A stretch of DNA of 64,000 nucleotides from Hypomesus transpacificus (lineage: Eukaryota; Chordata; Actinopteri; Osmeriformes; Osmeridae), in contig NC_061067.1 of the NCBI RefSeq assembly GCF_021917145.1, forward strand, positions 4,979,389 through 5,043,388, in the 5' to 3' direction. Each line of letters begins with the position of its first letter. Within the stretch, counting starts at the first letter, position 1. The position numbers and the translations under genes are program-made. Shown in pieces: positions 1 through 12,679 of the stretch. Under the pieces are notes generated by a model that made no database searches, was not told where the DNA came from, and saw only the letters and a program-made list of their open reading frames with translations.

Positions 1-3000
1 GAAGCGAATAGCGGATGACCGGAGGACCCTGCTGGAGAAGACCCAGCCAGGCACCCCCACAGAACCCTCTCCTCCTGACAGCCAGGGCCAGAAGCTGGGG
101 GGCGCGACTCAGACCAGCCTTGACAACAACTGCATCCTCATGGTTAGCCTGGTCCTCCTCAAAACACATTCTTGGACTATAACTGTACATTAATTAATTT
201 GATTGACTCGAGGGGAAAAAACTGACTGCAGTCCAAATGCTGGGTCGCTTGGCATCGTTGTTGCAAGTTGTAATATGTTATGTTGTTGTATGTTGTGTGT
301 CCTTAGATTCGTCTGCCCTCTGGGGAGTCCATGAGAGAGCGTTTCCCTGCAGACGCCCCCCTGCGCAGCGTGATGGAGCACATCTCTGGCCGCCACCCCT
401 CCCTGCCGTCATTCTCCCTCCTCCAGGGATTCCCGCGCAAGCGCTTCGGCGAGGCGGAGCTGGCCTGCTCCCTGCACTCTCTGGGCCTCACCCCCAATGC
501 AGCACTCTGCATCCAGACCACGCCTCCAGAGACACCCCAGGACCCAGCCAGCCCCGCCACTCCACTCTCGTCGAGTCAGGCGGCGGTGGAGGAGGTGGTG
601 ACTCCGCCCAACCTCCCTCGTCTCCCACCACCGGTCCCGGTCCAGGAGATGGGGGAGGAGCCTGCCCTTCCACCACCCCTCCCCCAACAGTTGTGGGAGG
701 AGGCAGTGGGCTACGCAGGGATCCCTGGGGTGGGCCCCCCACTGACCGGCCCCTCCCACTTTTGGGGTAAGGGTTACCATGGCACCTGAGGACTAGGGAG
801 ACATCCACATATGAAGTACTGTTGATTATAAGCAATCCTACTGTGATGCTTTCAGCAGAGATGCCCTTTTCAATAAGATCCCATTTGTTCACCATTACGT
901 TAATTAAGTTTATTGAGTTACATGCAGGCGGTTGGACGTGCAGCTGAATTGATCCTTGGTGTTCATGCTGAGCTTTGTGGTGGACAGGGCGTGGCAACAA
1001 GCTGGTTCCGGGGGATGCTGAGGGGGCCGCCAGCTCTGACGATGACGAGCAACTGGAGGAACAGCAAGACCCAGCCCTCTTCCTGAATGGTACCGCCCCC
1101 GTCTGTCTATGATTGGTTACCAGCTCCCCCTTCCTCTCTTTTCCCTGCTCGCATTCCTCCCCCTCCCTCTTCATTGCCTCGTGTCTCCAGTTTTCAGCCT
1201 CTCCCAGAACTCGTTATTCCCAGCTGTCAGACACAGGCGACCTCTCATTCTCTCAAGGCTTGTGTACTTGTGTCACCACGGTTATGGGATTCCTGGAGCA
1301 GCTCCCGTTCTACCAGCTACACCAAGGGCTTCCTGCAGTAGCCCCACCTGTACTTTCACTGGCATCGGTGCATTCTGTCCTGTACAAATACCTCACTGTG
1401 CCACTTGTACCACTCAAGTGGGCCAGGAACATGTTAGATGTGTCCTCTCCCTCCTCTCTAACTGAGAAACCTGTTACATGCTTGGGTTAAGAAATAGATG
1501 AATGTCCTCATCTGGCCCAAATACATCGGTTTACACTGCATGGACTGGCCAATCAGAGATAAGCTCCTGTAGTTCTGACTGTATGACTGTTTGTTGGTTT
1601 TTGAACCACTATTGACTTTGTATTACACATCTCCATCTATGTTAGTACACATATCCAGATTGTATAACTTTTACAGCAATTTTGGGGGGGGGGCGTCTGT
1701 CCATTTACACTTAAGAGTAACTGTGTGGTTTCCACAGGTTTGCCTCGATTGCCGTTCTTCCCGGAGAACCGAGTGCGTGTTGGGTTTGAGCCCCGGCACC
1801 ACTGGCCTGACCAGGGGAACCGGCTCAGGTCAGCACTCCCTGTGAAGCTGTCACATAGAGTTAGGCTGACATTGGAAGAAACATGATCATCTCATACCAA
1901 TGATATGAGCCAGTATATGTTTAGTCAACGCAGTGTTACTGTCTGTGAGTCTTCTGAGGGTGTGTGTTTGCATATACAATGCTTGTGTACCTACTGTGTG
2001 TGTGTGTCCCAGGGAGGCAGCAATGGAGCAGGCCGTAGAGCCAGAGGGGGCTGGAGGCAGGGTGGTGCCCGGGGCGGCGGGCCAGGCTGCGGTGGAGCGT
2101 CTCCAGAGAGCTGCCCACCGGGACGACCCCCAAGCCTCCCAGGGGCACCCGTCACCCCCCAAGAGGCCTTTCAGGACACCCAGCGTCCCCTCTCTTTGCG
2201 TCATGGCCACCAGGGCTACCGTGCACCTCATGACAGGTCAGACTGCCATGTTATTTCATCCCTTAAGTCAAAGGCAGGAGAAGATCTAAAGCTTAACATT
2301 ATAATATCTAATTTAATACTAATATGTCCTTGTTTTTCTCCATATCCGGTCCCTGCCAAATTCCTCCTTCCACTCATTTCTGTCTCTTTCCCTCTGCCTC
2401 TCCCTCTGTCTCTCAGCTCCCAGCATGCAGTACAGCAGCAGCCTGTCATGTCTGACCCCAGAGCTGGCCGAACTGCTGCTCAGCCACATGTCTCGTGAGA
2501 GGCTGCTGCGGCCCCGGACCTTGGAGCTGTTTTTCGGCTGCCCGCTGCAGAAGTTTGTCCTCAACTGCTACCCTTACTCTACCAACGAACTGCTGCGGCA
2601 GCTCCGCGCCTTCACAGCGTTGAAGCACCTTAGCCTTGTGAGCTCACCCCTCATCACCGGTACGGCGAAACCCTCACCTGCACCACTCAGCGTTCAGTCT
2701 ATTTCTTATCTGGGTTTGACTGGTTTTAAGCAAACCTATTATTGTTGCTATTAAATGATTGTTTTGAGGTCTGTGTGACTATGACACTGAGGGCCCTGGC
2801 TGGCTGGCTGTGTTTCTCCCATCTAGATGCTGGTCTGTCATTCCTTCCCTGTCTGGTCAAACTGCAGCACCTGAACCTGGCCTCCTGCAGCAAGCTGACA
2901 GACTCCTGTCTGCAGCACATCACAGGTGAGCAGGCGCCCTTCATCAGTTGTCTTCTCCTGTCTTCATCTCTCTCTCACTATCTTTCAGCTCGGTCTCAAG

Positions 3001-4297
3001 TTTACTGAGATGTCCTGGAACCTCCTTTCTGGAGATTGAGTCTGCCATTCAACAGATGATATGCATTGTATTCTGTCTTTGCTGCTGTCCCACAGGCCTG
3101 AAGAGCCTGTGCTTCCTGTCCCTGGACCAGACCAAAGTAAGCGATGTCGGAATGATGCTGTATCTTCAGTCAGCCCCGTCATCACTGTCCCAGCTCAGTC
3201 TGAACCAGACGTCTGTGACGGAGGCCACCCTGGCAGTGCTACCCGCCTGCACTCCACAGCTGCGACTGCTCAGCATCAAACACACCAAGGTAGGCCCCTC
3301 CACACACACACACGCACCTGCTTCCTCTGTGTCTCTTTTTCTGTCATTCCCTCTCTGTCCCTATCTCTCTCATGCTCTGCCTCGCTCCCCTTTTAAGTGA
3401 CTATAAATCTACAAGGTTCCCCGTTTTAAAATGTCTCTTGTGTTCTGTCATTCTCTTCAACCCTGCTTGTGCCCATGTGCTCCTCCCTCAGGTGAGCGTT
3501 GTGTCTGCCCTGGCACAGCTGGCCAGCCTGCAGACCCTTTACCTGGATGGCACCGGGGTGAGGGAGGGTTCCCTGGAGAACCTGGCAACCCACTCCTCTC
3601 TCTCTTCCCTCAGCCTGGCCGGCATCCCCGTTGCTGACGGCAACCACGCCCTTCAGATCATCTCGGGTGAGACGCTCTGTTTTTAGCTGTGTGTGTGTGT
3701 GTATTAGAAACCAATTGCATACAACTGTAATGATGAGTGTTTTTTTGAGGGTGAGTTTGTTTTTTCTTCCTAGGTCTTAAGCTGACCCAGCTCACCCTTC
3801 CTGGGCGCCACTCAGTGACAGACAGCGGGCTGCACTTCCTCTCCAGACTGTCTCTTCTCTCAGAGCTGGACCTGACTGACTACACACATGTCACTGACCA
3901 GGGAGTCTCTGAGCTGGCATCCATGACTAGGTAAACCCCACCCCTCTATGATAGCTTACTCATCATCAACATAGTCTCTGCAGCTACATTACATTACATA
4001 TCTGTAAGTAGCTTTTAAACCTTGGTCCAAAATGCTATTTGAAATATTTTTTAATACTTGTGTGCATATTGATCGTCAGAGTGAGTAACTACTTGCGGTG
4101 TGTGTGTTGTGTGTGTTGTGTACGTGTTTCCCAGGCTGAAGAAGCTGTCTCTCAGTAACACCCAGGTGACAGACACGGGGCTGCCCTCTCTGAGGTGTCT
4201 GCAGGAGCTGCTGGAGCTCTGTCTGGACCGCACAGCCGTCACCAGCAGGGGCGTGGCTGCTCTGGTCACCTGTCTGCCACACCTGCAGGTGGGCCCC

Positions 4298-4330
<33 letters not shown>

Positions 4331-4910
4331 ACACACACACACTCCCTATACAAACACACACACCATACCTGTCTGCCACACCTCCTGTAGCTAGTTACAG
4401 CAGGGTAATCAGAGGAGGACAAACATTGCTTTGTTGGAACACATGTTACTGAATAGGAGTGTTTGAACAGGCTTATGCGCTCGTGTGTTCTTGTCAGGTG
4501 TTGGGACTAGCCAGTACCCAGGTGGGGGACACGGTGGTGAGGAGAGGTCTGGTTAACTGCTCCCAGCTGCTGAAGCTCAACCTCAGCCGCACGCGCATCA
4601 CTGACCATGGTAAGATTACGCACACACACTGCCTGGCCATCCGTTCTGTTAAACACCAGGCTCGAGCAGAATGGAACACAGGGATGAAAGACTATCAGTT
4701 TCTGCTCACCGTCGTTTGTTGTGGTCCTCAGGTCTGAAGTACTTGAAGCGTATGAACCTGAGCCAGGTGAACCTGGACAGCTCTGGCGTGACGCTGTTGG
4801 GCATCGCCAACCTCATCTCCTCCTGCCCACACATCACCAGCATCCGCGCCAGCAACACAACGGCCATCCCCCCCGACCAGGTCTCCGACGACGACGGAGA
4901 TGCCCAGTGA
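1..4910 (+). CDS. UBX-domain / leucine-rich-repeat protein, 3' part of gene
   Basis: Thirteen exons keep phase: 2-142 (continues off the left edge), 307-766, 988-1089, 1738-1828, 2013-2236, 2417-2659, 2827-2925, 3096-3289, 3492-3666, 3774-3930, 4135-4288, 4498-4609 and 4732-4910 (TGA). They give 776 visible residues. Visible residues about 45-125 form a UBX domain with RLPSGES at the first strand and FPR at about 89-91, the signature by which UBX proteins bind p97/VCP. An acidic, proline-rich linker follows. From about residue 395 to the end runs a series of 24-26-residue leucine-rich repeats of the cysteine-containing AMN1/FBXL kind, with units like LKKLSLSNTQVTDTGL. The tail is acidic (DDDGDAQ). 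Inference: a p97 cofactor whose LRR surface binds a client. None of the named human UBX proteins that I recall carries LRRs, so I give no symbol. The N-terminus is missing. Confidence 0.85.
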
Positions 4911-6085
4911 GACTTGGACAGGGCGCTCAGCCCCCCCCAGCAGCCCAACACACTGTCACACACACACGACTTATTAGAGGCACACACGGAGAACCACAGA
5001 TGGCCACTTCCCAAACATACAGACCAAACAAATGTTTTTAATTCAGTGTGATCTATTTAGTGTGACAGTAAAAGTTCTGGCATCCTGCTGACAGAATCAC
5101 CTGCTGCCAACAGGACAGTCTGTCACCCAGCTAGACAACCCATCAGCTAGACAACACATCGGCCTGACAACCCATCAGCTAGACAACCCATCAGCTAGAC
5201 AACCCATCAGCTAGACAACCCATCAGCTAGACAACCCATCAGCTAGACAACCCATCGGCCTGACAACGCATCAGCTAGACAACACATCAACTAGACAACC
5301 CATCAGCTAGACGACACATCGGCTAGACGACGCATCGGCTAGACGACGCATCAGCTAGACATTAAATCAGCTAGTGGCACACCTGCTCTGGCATCTTTAG
5401 CACATAGCTTTGCGTCCCCTGACTTGAGCCTCTGCAGATATTATACATGCATTACACCTAAACCTATGTATCAAACCCCCAAACCGCTGATGTCATGATG
5501 ACAAACTGTCCTCCCACTTGATCGTGCCACATAGATCCAGAAAGTGGCCGACACGTAGTATGCATGAAATGTCTTAAAGCAGGGCAACTATATGAAACAA
5601 CCAGGTGTGTACCATGTATGTACCACAGCATGTTAACTACAATGTCTAACATTTCCCTTCAGAATTCAGAGTCAGTAAAGCAGTTGTAACACCTCAGACC
5701 TGGCAGCTCCAGTGAGGGGGATGGGTTCTATGCCAGACAGTTAACATCCATTCAACCTCATTTTTCCTGTTCGACTTTGCTTGTAATCTGAAACATTTGA
5801 AAAGAAATTCCATTACAACTGGATATCTTAGGCATACCCTTGTGGTAGGAGTTGGTTGATGTGTTGGCCGTCAGTTGGCCATAATGCATATTGCATGAGT
5901 GGCTGGGTTCATAAGCACCAATGCACCTTCTGTGATATGAAATATAGTTTTGCTTCTCCTATGTTTACAGAGATGTAAAATACTGGACAGTTTATTTTTT
6001 CCCCAAAATGTAAATGGTTTTGGATAAGAGCACTGTACATTTTCAAAGGCAAATGCAGAAGAAATAAATACTGTGTTTTCAATGT
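4911..6085 (+). other. Probable 3' UTR of the UBX-LRR gene
   Basis: The non-coding stretch after the TGA contains a 16-bp minisatellite and then low-complexity, AT-richer sequence. The first good poly(A) signal on this strand is AATAAA at 6063-6068, which would place the end near 6085. That is only about 60 bases from plausible abcf2 poly(A) signals on the other strand. The transcript end is inferred, not shown. Confidence 0.5.
5128..5374. repeat. 16-bp minisatellite, about 15 copies
   Basis: Tandem units close to CAGCTAGACAACCCAT. Later copies drift (CATCGGCCTGACAAC, CATCGGCTAGACGAC). It lies in the probable 3' UTR of the UBX-LRR gene. Units abut with no spacer, so it is not a CRISPR array. 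Confidence 0.9.
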
Positions 6086-6147
6086 TTAGTTTGTTTGATG
6101 CACATCATAATAATCAAAACAACTGTAAATACCCCATTGCAAATATA

Positions 6148-6216
6148 TTTATTCAGACAAACCATTATTTCAAGTACATTACTTTTAAATATTATACAAT
6201 TCTGAAAGCTTTTATT
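6148..6216 (-). terminator. abcf2 poly(A) signals
   Basis: On the minus strand AATAAA occurs at 6153-6148 and at 6216-6211, about 200-270 bases beyond the abcf2 stop codon. Either would end the transcript just before or inside the convergent 3' end of the UBX-LRR gene. The signals are seen; their use is inferred. Confidence 0.5.
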
Positions 6217-6418
6217 TTATAAAATGTAACTTGTTTTTGAGAAATACAAAATACATTTTTCTGATGCCAGTATCAGAGTAGCATTGAGATGCTACATCAG
6301 AGTGCAGCCTGGTATGTGGGTCACTACAGCTGAGTACTGTCAGATGTTTCACAAAGCAAGATCTCTGACATATCCATGTTGTTTGAGGCAAAGTGTCACA
6401 AATGGAAGGTCAGAGGTT

Positions 6419-9400
6419 CTAGATATTATGTGTTTGCTTATCAATCTTGGATTTCAAGTGCTCTTTATAAGCCAGAATGTCCATGTTCCACTTGGTGATG
6501 GTCTGCTTCTCACACACCCAGATCTCTTGTGCCACCTAGGGGGGGAGAAAGAGGTGACATTCTTCAAGCATATAGTAGACACCTTTTAAAACAGAACCTT
6601 ATACATTTCAATACTTCATATTCTCTAGTAGAAACCAAACGAGTAGGAAAAGGGGAAGGTTGCTCTCACCTGCTGGATGAGTCTGAAGTCGTGGCTGACC
6701 AGCATCATGCCGCCCTCAAACTCGTTGATGGCGTCCGCCAGGGCATCGATAGTCTCGAGGTCTAGGTGATTGGTAGGCTCATCCAGGAACAGCATGTGGG
6801 GGTTCTGCCAGGCCAGCCAGGCAAAGCACACACGACACTTCTGACCGTCCGACAGATTCCTGATAGGGCTCACCTTGAGAACCAAGGAAGAGATCAAACT
6901 ACATACAAAATACACAAACTGTAATCATAGCTGATGCGGTCATTCTCCAGAAGGCTTTGGGTCACCTAGGTGGCTACTCAGTGGAGGTTATCCCTGGTTA
7001 CACATCAAGGTCAAATCAAATCCTCACCTGTTGTTTTCCAGTCAAGCCGTAGCGGCCGATGATCTTCCTCATCTCGTCCTTCTCCTTGATCTCGGGGTAG
7101 CACTTCATCATGTACTCCAGAGGAGACAGGTCCAGGTCCAGCTGCTCTGTGAGGTGCTGCAGGCCAGAGGGCTCCTGAGGTTACTGACAGGGTCTGTCAT
7201 CCACAGTGAAGGTCAACACCCTACATCACTACATGCCGCTGTGCCGGGCAGGAGAAACACGCTTCTGCTCTCAGTGATCAAGAGGCAGGAATTGATTAAC
7301 AAAGCACATAGCTACTGCTAACAGCGGTAAATCATGTGTGTATGACCGTGTTTCAGTGGTGTTCCCACCTGGTGATACCTCCCAATCTTCACGTGAGAGT
7401 GTTTCCTGATCATGCCATCAGTGGGAAGGAGCTGGAGAGACCAGGGGAGAGACAAGGGGAGCATACCACACTGTTCAAACACAACCTCCGAGAAGGGATC
7501 CTTACAGGTGAACTCAACTGTTTAGCTGTCGTGCTGCTGGCCCTCCTACCTCCCCTATAAGCAGTTTGAGCAGTGTGGACTTCCCCGCCCCATTGGGCCC
7601 CACCAGGGCCACTCGTGTGTCCAGATCGATACCAAACTCCAGATTCTTGTAGATGTGAGGCTGGGATGAGACATACGGGAGAGGTTTGTTTCAGTCAATC
7701 TTGATTCCCCTTATAGCTGTTCATAACAGTGAACCACAGTTCATAAGAAAGGTGGATGTGGCGGGAGAACATCCAGTCTAGGTGCTCCGTCCCTGGTGAT
7801 GGGTGTGGCAACCCAAACCGACTCCCCAAACGCACCCCTACTCACGGTGTTGTCGCTGTACTGGAAGCTGACGTTCTGAACCATGATAACCGGAGGAGGA
7901 ATCTTCCCACAGGGTGGAAAATACAATGACAGAGTCTGGGGGAAGAGGAGAGGCAGAGAAGAGGTTGTGGTAAATTGCTATACGGAGACACTGCCTTTAG
8001 CTTCACGAGATGTTATGAATGAGATCTGGTGTGTTCGTTGGCGTCCTCCAAGAGGAATTGCTGGCTAGATGAGGGTCTCTTGCCTTGTCATTCACTACTC
8101 GTTCAGTCAGGCCTGAGGCCACCATCTTCTGCAGCGTCTTCTCTTTGCTCTGCGCCTGTCTGGCCAACTTAGCAGAGCCATGACCAAACCTGGCGATGTA
8201 GTTCTACCCAGAGAAGAACACAGAAGGAGGGGGGAGTGCGTGAGACAGCGATAATTACACAGATAAAGCAAGAGAATGAGAAAGAGCGTCAGATATAAGC
8301 TCTCACTGTTGATGGCCATGTCAGAGAGCATCAGCGGAATGTATCGCAGTGTAATACATATTGTAGCCACAGGGTGGCGACCTTCACCTTCATGTGTGAT
8401 ATCTGGTCCTGTTCCCAGTTGAAACGCTTCATCTGGTTCTCCTCTAGCTCCTCCCTGGTCTTTATGTACTGGTCGTAATTACCCTGCCATTAAAAATAGA
8501 CACGCTTGGTCATCCAAATGAAGGGACACCCCCCTCCCCCGGACGAGACCGTCGGTAGACAGCGAGACACGCGGTGAAGCGGGCGGCCGTATATGGTGCA
8601 ACCACAGAGGTCTTACTGTGTAGTTTTTGAGCTTCCTCTGTTGCAGGTGGATTATGTTGGTGCACACACCGTTCAGGAAGTCTTGAGAGTGAGAGATGAG
8701 CACAAGGATTCGCTTGAACCTGATAGGGGAACAAGGAACACGCAAAATAGATGACACGAACACTGACAATCACACAAAAAGCTCCCAGAACATTCTTCAT
8801 ATTGGCGGTTGACCAAAAAAACACACACACCCAGAGTAGGCTGGATTGGGTCAAATGTTTTCCGACTGATTCAACTCATTCTTATTTAACATAGTTAAAA
8901 TACCCAACCATTGGTGTGGAGATTGCCCAGGTCTCTCTCCCAGGGGTCCCCCAACACGACAGCAGCTGCTGGACAGGCGACAGACTTACGCCTTGAGCTC
9001 CTCCTCCAGCCATACACAGGCGTCCAGGTCCAGGTGATTGGTGGGCTCGTCCAGCAGCAACATGAAGGGCTTGATGAACAGGGCCCTGGGGGGATCCAGA
9101 GACACACTCAGGACAGCAACTTTATAGTATGTTCTATTTCAAATGGTAATCTATTTCTGTTCCATTCTCTGAGATTTAGACTTGGTAAAACTCTATCTTT
9201 GTGCTCCATGAATGGGACAGTGACTGATGATCTGTACTGGTACTGTGTTGGTATAGAGCTTAGGGTACAGACAGCCTAATCTAACCAATTAAAAGTTTCA
9301 GAAGGTACAGTTGGAGAGAACATCACATTCACATAGCTCAGGTTACACAGCGTGAATGTTTTTAACTGAAAAGCGGAGCTTAAAAATAATAATTGGAGTC

Positions 9401-11042
9401 TGGACGGTTTGTGGCAACCACAAGTACAGGGCTCGCAACTAACTATTTTCCTCTCTGTCCCAGTACCGTCCCGAAAGTTAACAGTCAAGTAAAGCAACAC
9501 AGTGAACAAACGTGTTCCCCACATAATGATCCCAGTAACTTCCATCACCAGCATGACTGTATTGCTTTATGAAATGTCCAAACTGTAATATACAGGGGGG
9601 GAACCACTTTCCTCAGGCCTCCAGGGAAATCTGTTCCCCCTGAGTACACCATCGTTTCCCCTACCTGGCCAGAGCCACCCTCATCCTCCAGCCTCCACTG
9701 AAGTCCTGGAGCTTCTTGTGCTGCATGGAGGCGCTGAAGCCCAGGCCGTGGAGGATCCTGGAGGCCCGCACCTCCGCCTTGTCTGCATCCAGCTCCTCCA
9801 GACGCTCATACAGATCCATCAGCTTCTCACACTCGGCTGGGCTCCACAGAGGGAGAGACGTGCGTCACACTATGCTGACAAGCGGTACACTGTAGGGTGG
9901 TTGTCAAGATCATGTCCACCATATGACTAACCGTATAAATGTAACAATAGTGTTCTTCGTCATGTCAGAGTATTCCATTCAAGTTCAAATACTTTGTTTT
10001 GCAGGGACAATGTCGTTTAAAATACAACCATGGGCATCGATTTGGCAGACAATTAAAAAAAGGTACGGTTCCACAGTGATGAAGTTGTAACTCACAGTCT
10101 TCATGTGCCAGTCTCTCTGCCTCCTTCTCCAGCATGATCCTCTCCTGGTCCACCTCCATTACACACTGAAGGGCCGTCTTGTCGCTGGGCGCCATTTCCC
10201 GGGTCAGGTGGTAGATGTCTATGTGCTCAGGGATGGGGATCTCTCTGTGACCAATGGCCGACAACAGCATGGACTTCCCTGTATCCCATACCAGACACAC
10301 AGGCACGCCACATGTATACATGAGGGAAACCCATGACTCATGATAGTGAGCTATCATGCAGATCATATCATTACCAGCTATTATACACTCGCCCTCTATT
10401 CGGGACTGTGTGGTATTTCATCGGATGGAAACTGACACAGCTCATGTTCGATTGTCAAAGGTGGGGATCAAACCAAAAACATGAAACCGTTAACACCAAA
10501 GTACCTGTGCCGTTGAGTCCAATGAGGCCATAGCGTCGTCCAGAGTTGAGCTCCAGGCTGGTGTCGCTAAGCAACTCCTGCCCGTGGAAGGTGAGTGAAA
10601 GGCTGCTGATGTGGACATCAGTGCTGTTGGGGTGAGATGCCAGCACCCCCGTCACCGCACGTGCCTCTGTCTTCCTCAGCTCAAACTCATCCAGCTCCTG
10701 AGCCAGGCCAGCCACCCCTGACAATCAGAATAGTCTTGTTGACTATTGAGCGCAAATTTCAAGTTAGTGTTAGAAAGCATTCCTTCCACCCGATCCAAGC
10801 CACATACTGTACACACACACTGACCCATAGAACAAATGCTAGTAATTGCTGCAGATTAGTGAATCATTTGAATGATAGACATACTTTTTTTCTCTCACCA
10901 TTAGTCTCTGCTCCGTTCTCCTGGTTTTCCGTTTGTTCACTCTCCTCGCTCATCTCGTCTGGTTTCTTGGTGCGCTGGCGAGCTTTCGCAGCCTCCTTCT
11001 TCTTCACTGCCTTCTTCTTGGCCAAATCGGACGGCATTGTTG
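6419..11042 (-). CDS. abcf2: ABCF2, ATP-binding cassette subfamily F member 2
   Basis: A non-transporter ABC protein of the ABCF/EF-3 family, with two ATPase domains and no membrane segments; the family acts on ribosomes and translation. ATG is at 11037-11035. Coding exons in gene order: 11042-10899 (five bases of 5' UTR), 10717-10505, 10278-10096, 9836-9665, 9085-9000, 8720-8617, 8483-8388, 8203-8084, 7935-7846, 7660-7550, 7431-7369, 7156-7028, 6873-6670 and 6535-6419 (TAG). They total 1827 coding bases (608 aa; human about 620). The N-terminus is lysine-rich ([20 protein letters not shown]). Domain 1 shows [16 protein letters not shown] and [11 protein letters not shown]; domain 2 shows [16 protein letters not shown] and [14 protein letters not shown]. 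All Walker and signature motifs are intact. The intron 8083-7936 uses a GC donor. It is head to head with chpf2, as in human 7q36. Confidence 0.97.
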
Positions 11043-11238
11043 CTGGAGGGAAAACTACAGTCAATGAAAGCGGCCACTTAACGAGCTGCTCATCTGAATC
11101 TGGTGTGAACACATTTTCCATGTAAAAATAGTAAATGGTGCGTTGACTGAGTTTCTGGTGAACATAACATTGTTTGGGGAAAAACAATGAGGGAGACAGT
11201 GGCCAGTGGCCCAACAAAAACTCTTGTTGTCAAAGATA

Positions 11239-11461
11239 CAGTGCCCTCCAAAAGTATTGGAACAGTGAGGCGAATTCCTTTATTTTTGCTGTAGACTGAA
11301 AACATTTGGGCTTGACATCAAATAATGAACGTGAGACCAGAGATCAACGTTTCAGCTTTTATTTCCAGGTATTTACATCAGGATCTGATGCACAACTAAG
11401 AAAATATCACATTTTGTTTGAATCCACCCATTTGTCATGTGAGCAAAAGTATTGGAACAGA
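11239..11461. repeat. Tc1 element terminal inverted repeat (transposase 3' side)
   Basis: About 220 bp, inverted relative to 12680-12899. The outer repeat AAAAGTATTGGAACA begins 11 bases inside the tip, and an inner copy lies near 11445-11460. In related elements these are the transposase-binding sites. Confidence 0.85.
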
Positions 11462-11492
11462 TATACTTAAAACATATTTAAGTGAATAAGAC

Positions 11493-12566
11493 TTAATATT
11501 TAGTTGCAAATCCTTTGCTTTCAATAACTGCAGCAAGTCTGTGACCCATTGACGTCACCAAACTTTTGCATTCTTCCTTTTTGATGCTTTCCCAGGCTTT
11601 CACTGCAGCCTCTTTCAGTTGTTGTTTGTTTTGTGGGGTTCCTCCCTTCAGTCTCCTCTTAAGCAGGTAAAATGCATGCTCTATAGGGTTTAAGTCTGGA
11701 GATTGACTTGGCCAGTCTAATACCTTCCATTTCTTGCCCCTGATGAACTCCTTTGTTGTTTTGGCAGTGTGTTTTGGGTCGTTATCTTGCTGCATGATGA
11801 AGGCTCTGCCAATCAGTTTGGTTGCATCTTTCCTTAAATTGGCAGACAAAATGTTTCTGTAGACTTCCGAGTTCATTTTGCTGCTGCCATCATGTGTTAC
11901 ATCCTCAATGAAGATTAATGAGCCCGTCCTAGAAGAAGCCATGCAAGCCCAAGCCATGACATTACCTCCACCGTGTTTCACAGATGAGCTTGTGTGTTTG
12001 GGATCATGAGCAGTTCCTTTCCTTCTCCAAACTTTAGCCTTTCCATCACTTTGGTAAAAGTTAATCTTTGTCTCATCAGTCCATAAAACTTTGTCCCAGA
12101 ATTTTTGAGGTTCATCTCTGTACTTTTTGGCAAATTCCAGCCTGGCCTTCCTATTCTTCTTGCTAATGAGTGGTTTGCATCTTCTGGTGTAGCCCTTGTA
12201 CTTTTGTTCATGAAGTCTTCTGCGAACAGTAGATAGTGATACCTTCACTCCTGCCATCTGGAGGTTGTTGCTGATCTCACTAACAGTTGTTTTAGGGTCT
12301 TTCTTTACAGCTCTCACAATGTTTCTGTCATCAACTGCTGATGTTTTCCTTGGTCTACCTGTTCGACGTCTGTTACTTAGTACACCAGTAGTTTTCTTCT
12401 TCTTCAGGACATTCCAAATGGTTGTACTGGCTATGGCCAATGTTTCTGCAATGGCTCTGATTGATTTTCCATCTTCTCTAAGACTCACAATTGCTTGTTT
12501 TTCACCCAAAGACAGCGCTCCGGTTTTCATGTTGTTTTCACCTCTGAATACAGTCTGCATAGACAA
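11493..12566 (-). CDS. Tc1-family transposase, uninterrupted
   Basis: An open frame of 357 codons without stops or frameshifts. Translation may start at the first ATG (12566) or at the internal ATG at 12530, whose product (MKTGALSLGEKQAI) begins more like other fish Tc1 transposases. Residues about 18-55 and 96-125 look like the paired helix-turn-helix DNA-binding region, with a GRPRK AT-hook-like motif at 70-74 between them. The catalytic triad is D164 (in WTDETK), D261 (in QQDNDPKH) and E296 (in PDLNPIEH), with 34 residues between the last two, i.e. DD34E. A glycine-rich box (KHGGGNVMAW) is present. The intact frame and triad suggest the copy could still be functional. Activity is not shown by sequence. 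Confidence 0.95.
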   Translation of the reverse strand: MSMQTVFRGENNMKTGALSLGEKQAIVSLREDGKSIRAIAETLAIASTTIWNVLKKKKTTGVLSNRRRTGRPRKTSAVDDRNIVRAVKKDPKTTVSEISNNLQMAGVKVSLSTVRRRLHEQKYKGYTRRCKPLISKKNRKARLEFAKKYRDEPQKFWDKVLWTDETKINFYQSDGKAKVWRRKGTAHDPKHTSSSVKHGGGNVMAWACMASSRTGSLIFIEDVTHDGSSKMNSEVYRNILSANLRKDATKLIGRAFIMQQDNDPKHTAKTTKEFIRGKKWKVLDWPSQSPDLNPIEHAFYLLKRRLKGGTPQNKQQLKEAAVKAWESIKKEECKSLVTSMGHRLAAVIESKGFATKY

Positions 12567-12679
12567 AACCTATCTTACCCAATCTGAACCTGAGTGTAGA
12601 CATTCAGTGGTATTTATTGATTGAATAATGTATGTAATAGGACACACCTGGGCAACAAAACACACCTGTCAGTCATATG

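Noticed and set aside
237..770. Long open frame overlapping the UBX exon in another frame
   Set aside because: The UBX exon 307-766 in the correct frame has splice sites, phase continuity and domain similarity. The other frames are GC-rich shadows.
12265..12624. Plus-strand frame opposite the transposase
   Set aside because: Antisense shadow of the Tc1 transposase, which has the catalytic motifs.
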